A stretch of DNA of 64,000 nucleotides, taken from assembly GCF_004358095.2 (NCBI RefSeq), contig NZ_SMZJ02000002.1:1-64000 (forward strand), given 5' to 3'. Shown here one piece after another: positions 50,000 through 58,481 of the stretch. The stretch's first letter is position 1. Every line of letters begins with the position of its first letter. The translations under genes were made by a program, and so were the position numbers. The DNA comes from Seonamhaeicola sediminis. GTDB lineage: Bacteria > Bacteroidota > Bacteroidia > Flavobacteriales > Flavobacteriaceae. The notes under the pieces are model-generated. The model was not told the origin of the DNA. It was given only the letters and a program-made list of their open reading frames with translations, and ran no database searches.

Positions 50000-51016
50000 A
50001 AACTCGCTGCCAACACCGTACTCACTTTCTACATAAATTTTTTCATTGTGTGCTTCAATGATATGCTTCACAATGGACAGTCCTAAACCAGAGCCACCTT
50101 CTTTTCTAGAACCACTTTTATCTACTCTATAGAAACGCTCGAATAAACGTGGTAGGTGCTCTTTTTCAATACCTTCTCCATTATCTGTAACCCTGACTAT
50201 TACCTTATTTTTTATGAGGTTTTCTATACTAACCTCGGTAGTTCCCTTTATTCTTCCGTATTTAATTGAGTTTACAACTAAGTTTGTTAATACTTGCTGA
50301 ATACGCTCTTTATCTGCATTAACCATAATTGGTTTTTCATAATCAGTATCAAAAGTTAAGGTTATTTTTTTCTTATTAGCCTTCATCTCAAACATATCAA
50401 AAACGTTTTCAACCAACTCAATGATATTGAATGTTTCAATATTTAAGCTTAAATCACCCACTTCTAATTTGGTAATCATATCTAGGTCTTTTACTATATA
50501 TCCTAGTCTTTCAATGCCTTTACTTGCTCTCTGAAGATACTTTTCTCTTACCGCTTTGTTATCAATAGCACCATCTAACAAGGTTTCAATATAACCTTGA
50601 ACGGTAAAAAGTGGAGTCTTTAACTCGTGCGATACATTACCAAAAAACTCTTTACGGTATTGCTCTCTAACTCTTAAGGTTTCTATTTCTATTTTCTTAT
50701 CCCTTGCGTACTTATCAATTTCCTGTGTTAGGGTTCTCATATCAGTAGTAATCGCACCTTTGGTTAAACTCGCCGATTCTAAAAGTGTTAAATCGTCATA
50801 TATTTTTTTCACCCGTTTGTAAATAAATTTTTCTACCCTAAATTGTATTATTAAGAAAGAAAAAAGATAAGTACACAACGTTATACCTAAAACATAATAC
50901 CATATAAACTCAAAGAAATAGAATAAAAAAACACTCGTTAAGAGCGTTATAAATATGGTAATGTAAAGCGACGTGTTTACAGCAAACTTATAAGATTTTT
51001 TAAATTTTGTCTGCAT
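49973..51016 (-). CDS. PhoR-type sensor histidine kinase
   Basis: A 347-residue membrane kinase. Two hydrophobic segments (near residues 14-33 and 37-57) lie close together, so there is almost no periplasmic sensor. The phospho-acceptor is His130 in FFGNVSHELKTPLF; the ATPase domain has NLVVNSIKYG, DNGEGI and GSGLGLSIV. It is in tandem with the response regulator gene, six bases upstream. The overall form is PhoR-like, but with no pst or phosphatase gene nearby the phosphate signal is not proven. Confidence 0.92.
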   Translation of the reverse strand: MQTKFKKSYKFAVNTSLYITIFITLLTSVFLFYFFEFIWYYVLGITLCTYLFSFLIIQFRVEKFIYKRVKKIYDDLTLLESASLTKGAITTDMRTLTQEIDKYARDKKIEIETLRVREQYRKEFFGNVSHELKTPLFTVQGYIETLLDGAIDNKAVREKYLQRASKGIERLGYIVKDLDMITKLEVGDLSLNIETFNIIELVENVFDMFEMKANKKKITLTFDTDYEKPIMVNADKERIQQVLTNLVVNSIKYGRIKGTTEVSIENLIKNKVIVRVTDNGEGIEKEHLPRLFERFYRVDKSGSRKEGGSGLGLSIVKHIIEAHNEKIYVESEYGVGSEFSFTLEKAK

Positions 51017-51022
51017 TTGGCA

Positions 51023-51703
51023 TTAATCAACAAACTTATAACCAACGCCTTTTATGGTTTTAAAACTGTCGTCTCCTAATTTTTCACGTAGTTTACGAAT
51101 ATGAACATCAATAGTTCTACCACCAACAACAACTTCGTTACCCCACACGGTATCAAGAATTTCATCGCGTTTAAAAACTTTCCCTGGCTTTGATGCCAAT
51201 AAAGATAATAATTCAAATTCTTTTCTAGGTAAAACTATCTCTTTACCTTTTGAAATAACCTTATACTCATCTTTATCAATCACTAAATCACCTGCTTTAA
51301 CTGTATCTGGAGTTTCCTCTTCTTTGTACCTTCTTAACAAAGCTTTCACCTTACTAACCAATACTTTTGGTTTTATTGGTTTTGTAATATAATCATCAGC
51401 TCCAGCGTCAAAACCAGCAACTTGAGAGTAATCTTCACCTCTAGCAGTTAAAAATGTAATTATAGAATTTTTTAAATCAGGATTTTTTCGAATAAGTTCA
51501 CAAGCTTCAATACCATCCATCTCTGGCATCATAACATCCAAAATGATTAACTGAGGTAATTCTTTCTTTGCTTTTTTTACAGCTTCAAAACCGTTCTCTG
51601 CAGTAATAACCTGATAGCCTTCGGTTGATAAATTATAGCCAACTATCTCTAAAATATCGGGTTCATCATCAACTAATAGAATCTTAATATCCTTCTTTTT
51701 CAT
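51023..51703 (-). CDS. OmpR/PhoB-type response regulator
   Basis: A 226-residue DNA-binding regulator. The receiver domain has the acidic pair DDE (12-14), phospho-acceptor Asp56 (LIILDVMMP), Thr in FLTARGED and Lys in YITKPIKPK. The winged-helix C-terminus includes RKEFELLSLLASKPGKVF and GGRTIDVHIRKLREKLGDDSFKTIKG. It precedes its kinase in one unit. The 194-base upstream spacer holds an ATAACGTTAT palindrome near 51770, a candidate site. Confidence 0.95.
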   Translation of the reverse strand: MKKKDIKILLVDDEPDILEIVGYNLSTEGYQVITAENGFEAVKKAKKELPQLIILDVMMPEMDGIEACELIRKNPDLKNSIITFLTARGEDYSQVAGFDAGADDYITKPIKPKVLVSKVKALLRRYKEEETPDTVKAGDLVIDKDEYKVISKGKEIVLPRKEFELLSLLASKPGKVFKRDEILDTVWGNEVVVGGRTIDVHIRKLREKLGDDSFKTIKGVGYKFVD

Positions 51704-51897
51704 TTAAAATTAAATTTCTAAAAAGTAAATATAAAACTAATACCCTAATATAATGAATATCGTGTAATTAATAACGTTATAGTAACAAACCACTTACCAA
51801 AACTTAACCTTTCGCCCAAAAACGCAAATCTTTAACAAACTTTTTGGTATAACTTTTGTTGCTATTCATTAATTTTAAATTACAATTGATGTAGTGT

Positions 51898-52242
51898 ATG
51901 AGAAAAAGCTACTTTTTAACCTTTTTTGTCTTTTTGGTACTAATATTAACTTCACACCTTAGTGGAGCTCAAGATTTTACCAATGCTAGTTCTATTAAGG
52001 AAAATATTGAAGGTTTATCAATATACCCCAACCCAGTGAGCAGTGGCAGAACTTTTATAAACATAACTTCCAAGCAAAATCTTTCTAAAAAAATTGAATT
52101 TTTTAACGTTTTGGGAAAGCGAATTTATTCTACAAATTTAGTTGACAAACAACTAAATATTACTAATTTAAACAAAGGAGTTTATATTTTAAAAATTACC
52201 GAAGGTGACGTTAGTGAAACCCGAAAATTAGTCATAAAGTAA
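51898..52242 (+). CDS. Miniature T9SS-targeted protein (signal peptide plus sorting domain)
   Basis: A 114-residue protein made of a signal peptide (LVLILTSHLSGAQ), a linker of about 20 residues and a complete type IX secretion C-terminal sorting domain of type A: the LSIYPNPVSSG start, the KKIEFFNVLGKRIY strand, LNKGVYILKI and the final RKLVIK. There is no room for a cargo domain. It may be exported and attached as a tiny surface protein, or compete for sorting machinery. A second sorting-domain protein follows at 52350, and a terminator separates them. Confidence 0.88.
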   Translation: MRKSYFLTFFVFLVLILTSHLSGAQDFTNASSIKENIEGLSIYPNPVSSGRTFINITSKQNLSKKIEFFNVLGKRIYSTNLVDKQLNITNLNKGVYILKITEGDVSETRKLVIK

Positions 52243-52263
52243 CTTGAATGTTATATCATAGTT

Positions 52264-52292
52264 AAAAGTCAGCCTTACAGGCTGACTTTTTT
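52264..52292 (+). terminator. Terminator after the miniature T9SS gene
   Basis: AAAAGTCAGCC and GGCTGACTTTT (52264-52274 and 52280-52290) form an 11-base-pair stem followed by T residues. Confidence 0.93.
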
Positions 52293-52349
52293 AGTTTTTA
52301 CTAAGATTTTTACTTAACTTAAAGGACTTAATTTAATTCATCCATAATT

Positions 52350-54278
52350 ATGAAAAAACTTTACTTTTTATTCTTTGCTCTATTAACAGCATCGTTAAGT
52401 TTCTCTCAAGGCACAGAGACTTTTGATAATTTTGCCGAAACTGGATCATCTTATGCCGACGGCACTTTTACAGGGCAAGATGGCTCTTCATGGACGTACG
52501 TACAATCTAGAGGTGACCAAAGTATCACTGGAAAATCTTTAATGTTGGGAAGAAACCGAACACCTCAGGCTGAGGTATATTCTGGAACCATTTCTGGTGG
52601 TGTTGGAACAATAAGTTTTAATTACGAACAAGCCTTTTCTACCGACGTAAACTTAAATATTTTAATAAATGATGTTGTTTATGGTAATGTTACGTCTTCT
52701 GGTGAACAAGGTGTCACTAAACCATCTGGTTCAATTACTGTAAACCAACCAGGAGATGTTGTAATTAAATTTATTAGCGTAAATAATAGTGATGGGCAAG
52801 TAACAATTGATGATATTACTTGGACTGGTTATACTGGTTCTGCAACTCCTACCATTAGTACAAGTACTGGAGTATCAGGATTGTTTTATTATGAATCCTT
52901 AGGACCTTCTGATTCTGACACATTTACGGTTTCTGGTATTAATTTAACTAATGACATTACAGTTACTGCACCTACGAATTTTGAAGTTTCTTTAGATAAT
53001 ACAAACTTTAATTCTTCTGAAACTATAGGTCATAGTGGTGGAACCGTGAATACCACAACCATTTATGTACGATTAGTTTCCGGGTTACTTAATGTCAATA
53101 GTCCATTTTCAGATAATGTTACTGTTTCCTCAACAGGTGCAATATCAAAAATAGTTTCTGTAGATGGTGCTGTTGGTCCAGATGATCCATTAATTAGTTA
53201 TTCAGGTGGCTTAAGTAATTTTAGTTACACCGAAGGTTCAGGTCCTTCAACATCAGATAGTTTTGAAGTTTCAGGGATGTTCTTAACAGACGATATTACA
53301 ATTACTGCACCTGCAAATTTTGAGGTTTCTGCTGATGGTGTTGATTTTTTTCCTTCCGGATCTTTATCCCCAGACGGCAGTGGCAACGTTGTTACAACTA
53401 CAATTTATGTTCGTTTAGCTGAAAGTTTATCTGTTAACTCATATTCTGGAAATGTGGAGTTAACATCCCCTGGTGCTATACAGAGAAACATTGCTGTCAC
53501 AGGAGATGTTAACCCAGCAGCTACTTGCCCCAATATTGGAGACATCATTATAACAGAAATTATGCAAAACCCAGCTAATGTAGCTGACGGAAGTGGGGAA
53601 TATTTTGAAGTATATAATACCACAATGTCTGCAATTGATATGATTGGCTGGATTATAAGTGATGCTGACACCGATTCTCACACTATTATCTCAAATGTTC
53701 CCGTACCTGCTATGGGATATGCCGTTTTCGGCATCAATAGTGATTCAGGCACTAATGGTGGTGTTACTGTGAATTATCAATACTCTGGAATTTCTCTATC
53801 TAATGGTGCAGATGAAATAATTTTAACTTGTAGTTCAACAATTATAGATCAAGTTTATTATGATGGAGGCCCTAATTTCCCAGATCCCACCGGTGCTAGC
53901 ATGGAATTATCTACAACTGCAATGAATGCTACTGATAATGACGCAGGAGCTAATTGGGGTACTTCTACTGGAGGCCCATTAACTGCAGGTGACTCTGGAA
54001 CGCCTGGTTCCGCAAATAGCTTTACGCTTTCAAATGAAGACTTTGCTATTAAAGGTTTTAAACTTTACCCTAACCCAACAGATTTGGGCTATGTGACCAT
54101 TTTAAGTAAAAACAACTCTAAGATGGACATTTCTGTGTTTGATATGATTGGAAAAGAAGTTCTAAGAAGTGCTGTAACTAATAATACTTTAAATGTTTCT
54201 GCTTTAAACACTGGTATTTATATATTAAGAGTATCTCAAGATGATGCTACTTCAACAAAGAGATTAGTTATTAAATAA
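52350..54278 (+). CDS. T9SS-secreted protein with repeated beta domains and lamin-tail domain
   Basis: A 642-residue extracellular protein. After the signal peptide (LTASLSFSQ) comes an N-terminal beta-sandwich-like domain (to about 160). Then come two related repeats of about 110 residues, each with the pattern F-x-V-S-G...L-T-x-D-I-T-x-T-A-P-x-N-F-E-V-S (about 165-275 and 280-390). A lamin-tail domain follows (from IIITEIMQNP, about 398-515). The T9SS type A sorting domain closes it (LYPNPTDLG to RLVIK). No catalytic motif was recognised, so adhesion or surface structure is likely. Lamin-tail proteins of this group are sometimes linked to nucleases or phosphatases, but no such domain is seen. 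Confidence 0.9.
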   Translation: MKKLYFLFFALLTASLSFSQGTETFDNFAETGSSYADGTFTGQDGSSWTYVQSRGDQSITGKSLMLGRNRTPQAEVYSGTISGGVGTISFNYEQAFSTDVNLNILINDVVYGNVTSSGEQGVTKPSGSITVNQPGDVVIKFISVNNSDGQVTIDDITWTGYTGSATPTISTSTGVSGLFYYESLGPSDSDTFTVSGINLTNDITVTAPTNFEVSLDNTNFNSSETIGHSGGTVNTTTIYVRLVSGLLNVNSPFSDNVTVSSTGAISKIVSVDGAVGPDDPLISYSGGLSNFSYTEGSGPSTSDSFEVSGMFLTDDITITAPANFEVSADGVDFFPSGSLSPDGSGNVVTTTIYVRLAESLSVNSYSGNVELTSPGAIQRNIAVTGDVNPAATCPNIGDIIITEIMQNPANVADGSGEYFEVYNTTMSAIDMIGWIISDADTDSHTIISNVPVPAMGYAVFGINSDSGTNGGVTVNYQYSGISLSNGADEIILTCSSTIIDQVYYDGGPNFPDPTGASMELSTTAMNATDNDAGANWGTSTGGPLTAGDSGTPGSANSFTLSNEDFAIKGFKLYPNPTDLGYVTILSKNNSKMDISVFDMIGKEVLRSAVTNNTLNVSALNTGIYILRVSQDDATSTKRLVIK

Positions 54279-54297
54279 CTTAAAATTACACATTTTA

Positions 54298-54327
54298 AAA
54301 GCGTTGCATAAAGCAGCGCTTTTTTAT
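54298..54327 (+). terminator. Terminator after the T9SS lamin-tail gene
   Basis: AAAGCGTTGC pairs with GCAGCGCTTT (one G-T pair), loop ATAAA, followed by a T run. Confidence 0.88.
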
Positions 54328-54340
54328 TTTATATACTTTT

Positions 54341-54404
54341 GCTCTCGATACAATTTTCTTGACTTCGACTGCGCTCAGTCTGACAGAAAAACACTCGAAC
54401 TGAC
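54341..54404. repeat. Composite intergenic repeat
   Basis: The outer parts CTCGATACAATTTTC and AAACACTCGAACTGACG are typical of a flavobacterial dispersed repeat; the inner part GACTTCGACTGCGCTCAGTC is another known type, forming a hairpin GACT...AGTC. One appears inserted in the other. It ends about ten bases before the LuxE-like gene. No second copy was seen in the window. Confidence 0.45.
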
Positions 54405-54414
54405 GATATTTTAA

Positions 54415-55395
54415 ATGATAGACCAAAACTCAATTTTCAATATTAAAACCGAACAAGCGTTTAATCAAAAAGCTCTTGAAGTTTTCAAATTTCAGTTTGA
54501 AAACAACAGGGTGTATCGTTCTTTTTGTGATTTAATGTATAAAACCCCAAGTGATGTTCAGTCTATAAAAGACATTCCGTTTTTACCCATTCAATTTTTT
54601 AGATCGCATGAAGTTTTAAGTTCAAATAAAACTATTGAAGCGGCATTTACAAGTTCTGGAACTACTGGAAACCTTACAAGTAAACACCATGTAACCAATT
54701 TAAAAATATATGAACAAAGTTTTAATCTTGGTTTCAAACAGTTTTACGGAAACATAAAAGATTATATTATTTTGGCCTTGTTACCTTCGTATTTAGAACG
54801 GAAAGGTTCTTCCTTAATTTATATGATTGACTCCTTAATAAAACAATCAAATCATACCGAAAGTGGTTTCTATTTAAACAACCTTTCAGAATTAAAGAAA
54901 AGACTTACTAAGTTAGATGCTGAAGGGAAAAAAGTGTTATTAATTGGTGTATCTTTTGCTCTTTTAGATTTGATTGAAACCTATCAATTTAGCTTAAAAA
55001 ATACCATTGTTATGGAAACAGGTGGTATGAAAGGTAGGAGAAAGGAACTCATTAGAGAGGAACTGCATCAAATTTTGAAATCGGGCTTTGGGGTTGACAC
55101 CATTCATAGTGAATATGGTATGACAGAGCTATTAAGTCAAGCCTATTCAAAAGGCGATGGTATTTTTAATTACCCTAATTGGATGCGTGTTTTAATAAGA
55201 GACACTGAAGATCCACTTTCCATACAAACTACCAATAAAACTGGTGGACTAAACATTATTGATTTAGCAAATATAAATTCCTGTGCTTTTATTGCTACTC
55301 AAGATTTGGGACGACTAAATGCTGATGATTCTTTTGAAATTATTGGGCGCTTTGACCACTCTGATATTCGTGGATGTAACTTAATGGTCCTTTAG
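54415..55395 (+). CDS. LuxE-like acyl-protein synthetase/acyltransferase
   Basis: A 326-residue adenylate-forming-type protein. The LuxE/PaaK pattern is visible: DIPFLPIQFFRSHEV, FTSSGTTGN (the nucleotide-binding loop near residues 79-87), METGGMKGRRKELIREE and HSEYGMTELLSQAYS. In Bacteroidota, stand-alone LuxE homologues often serve in surface-sugar or lipid acylation rather than bioluminescence. No luxC-type reductase is near. Substrate unknown. Confidence 0.85.
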   Translation: MIDQNSIFNIKTEQAFNQKALEVFKFQFENNRVYRSFCDLMYKTPSDVQSIKDIPFLPIQFFRSHEVLSSNKTIEAAFTSSGTTGNLTSKHHVTNLKIYEQSFNLGFKQFYGNIKDYIILALLPSYLERKGSSLIYMIDSLIKQSNHTESGFYLNNLSELKKRLTKLDAEGKKVLLIGVSFALLDLIETYQFSLKNTIVMETGGMKGRRKELIREELHQILKSGFGVDTIHSEYGMTELLSQAYSKGDGIFNYPNWMRVLIRDTEDPLSIQTTNKTGGLNIIDLANINSCAFIATQDLGRLNADDSFEIIGRFDHSDIRGCNLMVL

Positions 55396-55547
55396 ATACT
55401 TTCTTTTAAAAAAATTAATGCTTATTGTAAGTTTTTGATGTTCTTAACGACAAAATATGAAAGCTAAGAAAAAGAAAGATTAGTTTTTAATTGGTTGGTT
55501 AGTTGTATAAGACCTGATGCTCTCAACATTGGGTCTTATGTTTTTTA
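55396..55547 (+). ncRNA. Possible small transcript with tiny ORF, ending in a terminator
   Basis: Between the LuxE-like gene and tyrS lies a tiny open frame, MKAKKKKD (55457-55483), followed by an intrinsic terminator. The region might be only the 3' tail of the LuxE transcript. A box TAAGTTTT, one base from the -7 consensus, precedes the tiny frame. A separate small RNA or micropeptide is speculative. Confidence 0.25.
55507..55547 (+). terminator. Terminator between LuxE-like gene and tyrS
   Basis: ATAAGACC (55507-55514) pairs with GGTCTTAT (55532-55539) around a 17-base loop, followed by GTTTTTTAT. Confidence 0.85.
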
Positions 55548-56840
55548 TACCATTCTCAACAAAAAGTAGTTCTTCTTACCTCGTTGTAAAAGCACAAAGG
55601 TATTGTTTATTAAGTCTTTAGAAGTTATACTATAACCTTCTTTTACTTTTTCTTTATTTACAGAAATAGAATTCTCTTTTAAGGCACGTCTTGCTTCACC
55701 GTTAGATTTTAAAAAGCCTCCTTTTTCGGCCAAAGCACCAATAATATCTAACCCTTCTTCAATATCAGAAGCTTCAATTTCAGTTTGTGGTACACCGTCA
55801 AAAACATCTAAAAAGGTTTGCTCATCAAGTTGTTTTAAATCATCTCCAGTAGAATTTCCAAACAAAATATTACTTGCTTTAATAGCATTTTCTAAATCAG
55901 CTTCTGAATGTACCATTTTCGTAATTTCTTCAGCTAATCGCTTTTGCAAAACCCTTAAATGAGGTGCTTGATTATGTTCTTTGATTAAGGTATTTATTTC
56001 GGTTTCATCTAAAAAGGTAAAAATCTTAATATATTTTTCGGCATCTTCATCCGATGAGTTCAGCCAATATTGATAGAATTTGTAAGGCGATGTTCTTTTA
56101 GGGTCTAACCATACATTCCCGCCTTCAGACTTTCCAAATTTAGAACCATCAGACTTTGTAATTAACGGACACGTTATGGCAAACCCCTTTCCGCCAGAAA
56201 TTCGCCTAATCAACTCTGTTCCAGTAGTAATATTTCCCCATTGATCACTACCTCCCATTTGAAGTGTACAACTGTTAGATTTGTATAAATGAAGGAAATC
56301 ATACCCTTGAACCAACTGGTAAGTGAACTCTGTAAAACTCATACCCTCTGATGAATCTGATGAAATTCTATTTTTTACAGAATCTTTAGCCATCATATAA
56401 TTTACGGTAATATGTTTACCCACGTCACGAATGAATTCAAGAAATGAAAAATCTTTCATCCAATCGTAATTATTAACTAAAACAGCGGCATTATTGGCAT
56501 CACTTTCAAAATCTAAAAAATGGGCCAACTGCTCTTTTATAGCTTCTTGATTATGACGAAGAGTGGTTTCATCTAATAAATTACGCTCATTAGACTTACC
56601 AGAAGGATCACCAATCATACCTGTTGCACCTCCAACCAAAGCTACTGGTTTGTGCCCACAACGCTGATAATGAGCCAAAATCATAATAGGCACTAAATTA
56701 CCAATATGTAAAGAATCTGCTGTAGGATCAAACCCTATGTAGGCACTCTTCATCCCTTCCATTAAATGTTCTTCAGCACCAGGCATAACTGTGTGAATCA
56801 TACCTCTCCATGTTAATTCTTCAACAAAATTCTTTATCAT
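55545..56840 (-). CDS. tyrS: Tyrosyl-tRNA synthetase
   Basis: A 431-residue class I aminoacyl-tRNA synthetase that charges tRNA-Tyr. The HIGH-type motif is [10 protein letters not shown] (38-47), and the KMSKS-type motif is KFGKSEG. The tyrosine-binding residues fall in the [13 protein letters not shown] and [11 protein letters not shown] blocks. A C-terminal S4-like RNA-binding domain (from about 350) is complete, with [30 protein letters not shown] on the minus strand at 56899-56906 is a good -7 box. Confidence 0.97.
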   Translation of the reverse strand: MIKNFVEELTWRGMIHTVMPGAEEHLMEGMKSAYIGFDPTADSLHIGNLVPIMILAHYQRCGHKPVALVGGATGMIGDPSGKSNERNLLDETTLRHNQEAIKEQLAHFLDFESDANNAAVLVNNYDWMKDFSFLEFIRDVGKHITVNYMMAKDSVKNRISSDSSEGMSFTEFTYQLVQGYDFLHLYKSNSCTLQMGGSDQWGNITTGTELIRRISGGKGFAITCPLITKSDGSKFGKSEGGNVWLDPKRTSPYKFYQYWLNSSDEDAEKYIKIFTFLDETEINTLIKEHNQAPHLRVLQKRLAEEITKMVHSEADLENAIKASNILFGNSTGDDLKQLDEQTFLDVFDGVPQTEIEASDIEEGLDIIGALAEKGGFLKSNGEARRALKENSISVNKEKVKEGYSITSKDLINNTFVLLQRGKKNYFLLRMV

Positions 56841-56898
56841 TTCATTTGGTTTAAATTACACCTTATTAAAAGCCATTATTAGGTTTTGTAAAACAGTG

Positions 56899-56906
56899 CA
56901 AATATA
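56899..56906 (-). promoter_or_regulatory. -7 box of tyrS
   Basis: TATATTTG on the minus strand, 59 bases before the start codon, with no clear -33 TTG at 17-21 bases. Confidence 0.45.
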
Positions 56907-56959
56907 AAAATCAATGCATAATTACTATGGTATTCTGAATAATTCTTTACTTTAGTTGC

Positions 56960-57967
56960 ATGATTTTAGTAACAGGTGGAACAGGGTTGGTAGGCGCCCA
57001 TTTGCTATATAAATTAGTTAATAACCATGCAAAAGTTAAGGCTATTTATAGAAACGAACGCAAACTGGACAACGTGAAAAAGGTATTTTCCTGTTATACC
57101 GAAGATTTTCAAAAACTATACAATAATATTGAATGGATTAAAGCCGATATTTTAGATGTACCTGCCTTAACAGAAGCACTATCAAACATTGAACTAGTTT
57201 ATCATTGTGCTGCTTTTGTCTCTTTTGAACCCGATAAATACCATCTTTTACGAAAAACAAATATAGAAGGCACTGCCAATATTGTTAATCTTTGCTGTTC
57301 TTATAATATAAAAAAATTATGTTATGTAAGTTCTGTTGCTGCTTTGGGGCAGAGCATTAACAATGAACCCATTGATGAAGACACGGTTTGGAATCCAGAA
57401 GCAGACAATCACGTATATGGCATAACTAAATATGGAGCCGAAATGGAAGTATGGCGAGCTAGCCAAGAAGGACTTGATGTGGTTATTGTGAATCCTGGAG
57501 TTATTATAGGACCAGGTATTTGGAGGTATGGTTCTGGAAGCCTATTTAAAAAAGCTGCCAAAGGATTTAAATATTACACTTCTGGTTCGGTTGGATTAGT
57601 TTCTGTTTATGATGTAGTTGATATAATGTGTAAGCTAATGGAAAGTAATATTGTTAATGAACGCTATGTTTTAGTTGCTGAAAGTTGGAGTTATCGTAAA
57701 TTTCTAGGTGCTTTATCAAAATCTGTTAAACGCAAACCACCTAAACAAAAAGCAAGTTTTTTCTTTTTAAAAATTATATGGAGAATAGATTGGTTAAAGA
57801 CTAAATTAACAGGCAAAAGGCGCCAATTAACAAAGCATATTGTAAGGTCTTTAAATACCAAACAAAACTACAATAGTGACAAGGTTAAAACCATTTTAAA
57901 CTACTCCTTTAGTCCAATAGACCAAACTATAAAAGACGTTGGTTCTATTTATCAAAAACAGGTGTAA
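56960..57967 (+). CDS. NAD-dependent epimerase/dehydratase-family (extended SDR) protein
   Basis: A 335-residue extended short-chain dehydrogenase. The cofactor loop TGGTGLVGAHLL (5-16) and the catalytic YGITK (Tyr and Lys near residues 152-156) are present, with Ser in VSSVAALG. The C-terminal half is basic and variable. Dihydroflavonol-4-reductase-type proteins of Bacteroidota look like this and may act on sugars, sterol-like lipids or polyketides. Its 3' end overlaps the convergent DUF4296 gene by 23 bases. Confidence 0.88.
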   Translation: MILVTGGTGLVGAHLLYKLVNNHAKVKAIYRNERKLDNVKKVFSCYTEDFQKLYNNIEWIKADILDVPALTEALSNIELVYHCAAFVSFEPDKYHLLRKTNIEGTANIVNLCCSYNIKKLCYVSSVAALGQSINNEPIDEDTVWNPEADNHVYGITKYGAEMEVWRASQEGLDVVIVNPGVIIGPGIWRYGSGSLFKKAAKGFKYYTSGSVGLVSVYDVVDIMCKLMESNIVNERYVLVAESWSYRKFLGALSKSVKRKPPKQKASFFFLKIIWRIDWLKTKLTGKRRQLTKHIVRSLNTKQNYNSDKVKTILNYSFSPIDQTIKDVGSIYQKQV

Positions 57968-58481
57968 TTAATTTACCTTCTTTCTCTATTTCAGGAAGCG
58001 GGTGGTTTTTACGCAACGAATCTTTTATTCTAAAAACCGCTGATGAATCAATACCTTTTGAAAGTTTTATAGAGTCTCGTTTTTTTAAAATAGCATCAAG
58101 TGAGTCCTTACTTTTCTGTTCTGCTTTTTTCCGCTCTTCTTCTCGTAATGCCGTGTAATGTTCTTTAAGCTTATCTAAACTATCTTTTACTATCTGATAA
58201 ATTTCCTCATAATCTTTAATATTATAAGTGTAGTATGTATTGCTTTCTGCAAACTGTGCACTATCTATACTGTACTTATTATAAATATAAGTATTGGGAT
58301 AAACGCCACTATCTTGCATTGTTTTTTTATTAACACCATTAGCTGTTGCTATTAATTTGGCATCAATTAAAATGTTAACCATTTTCTTTTTAGAAATTAA
58401 AAGCTTAGGCTTTTTAGGGCCAGAGCATGCAACTATAGTTAAAATGGAAGCAAGCAGTAGAAGTAAGCGTTTTAAAATCAT
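57945..58481 (-). CDS. DUF4296 lipoprotein
   Basis: A 178-residue lipoprotein with lipobox Cys19 (IVACS). The helical body has the DUF4296 pattern (MVNILIDAKLIATANGV) and a long charged coiled-coil-like stretch (residues 95-145, rich in Lys, Glu and Asp). It starts four bases before the dihydroorotase stop, so the genes are translationally coupled, as often in Flavobacteriaceae. Role unknown; envelope location is likely. Confidence 0.88.
   Translation of the reverse strand: MILKRLLLLLASILTIVACSGPKKPKLLISKKKMVNILIDAKLIATANGVNKKTMQDSGVYPNTYIYNKYSIDSAQFAESNTYYTYNIKDYEEIYQIVKDSLDKLKEHYTALREEERKKAEQKSKDSLDAILKKRDSIKLSKGIDSSAVFRIKDSLRKNHPLPEIEKEGKLITPVFDK

Noticed and set aside
54415-55395. Bioluminescence operon suggested by LuxE similarity
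   Set aside because: No luciferase (luxAB) or reductase (luxC) gene is present; stand-alone LuxE homologues are common in Bacteroidota.
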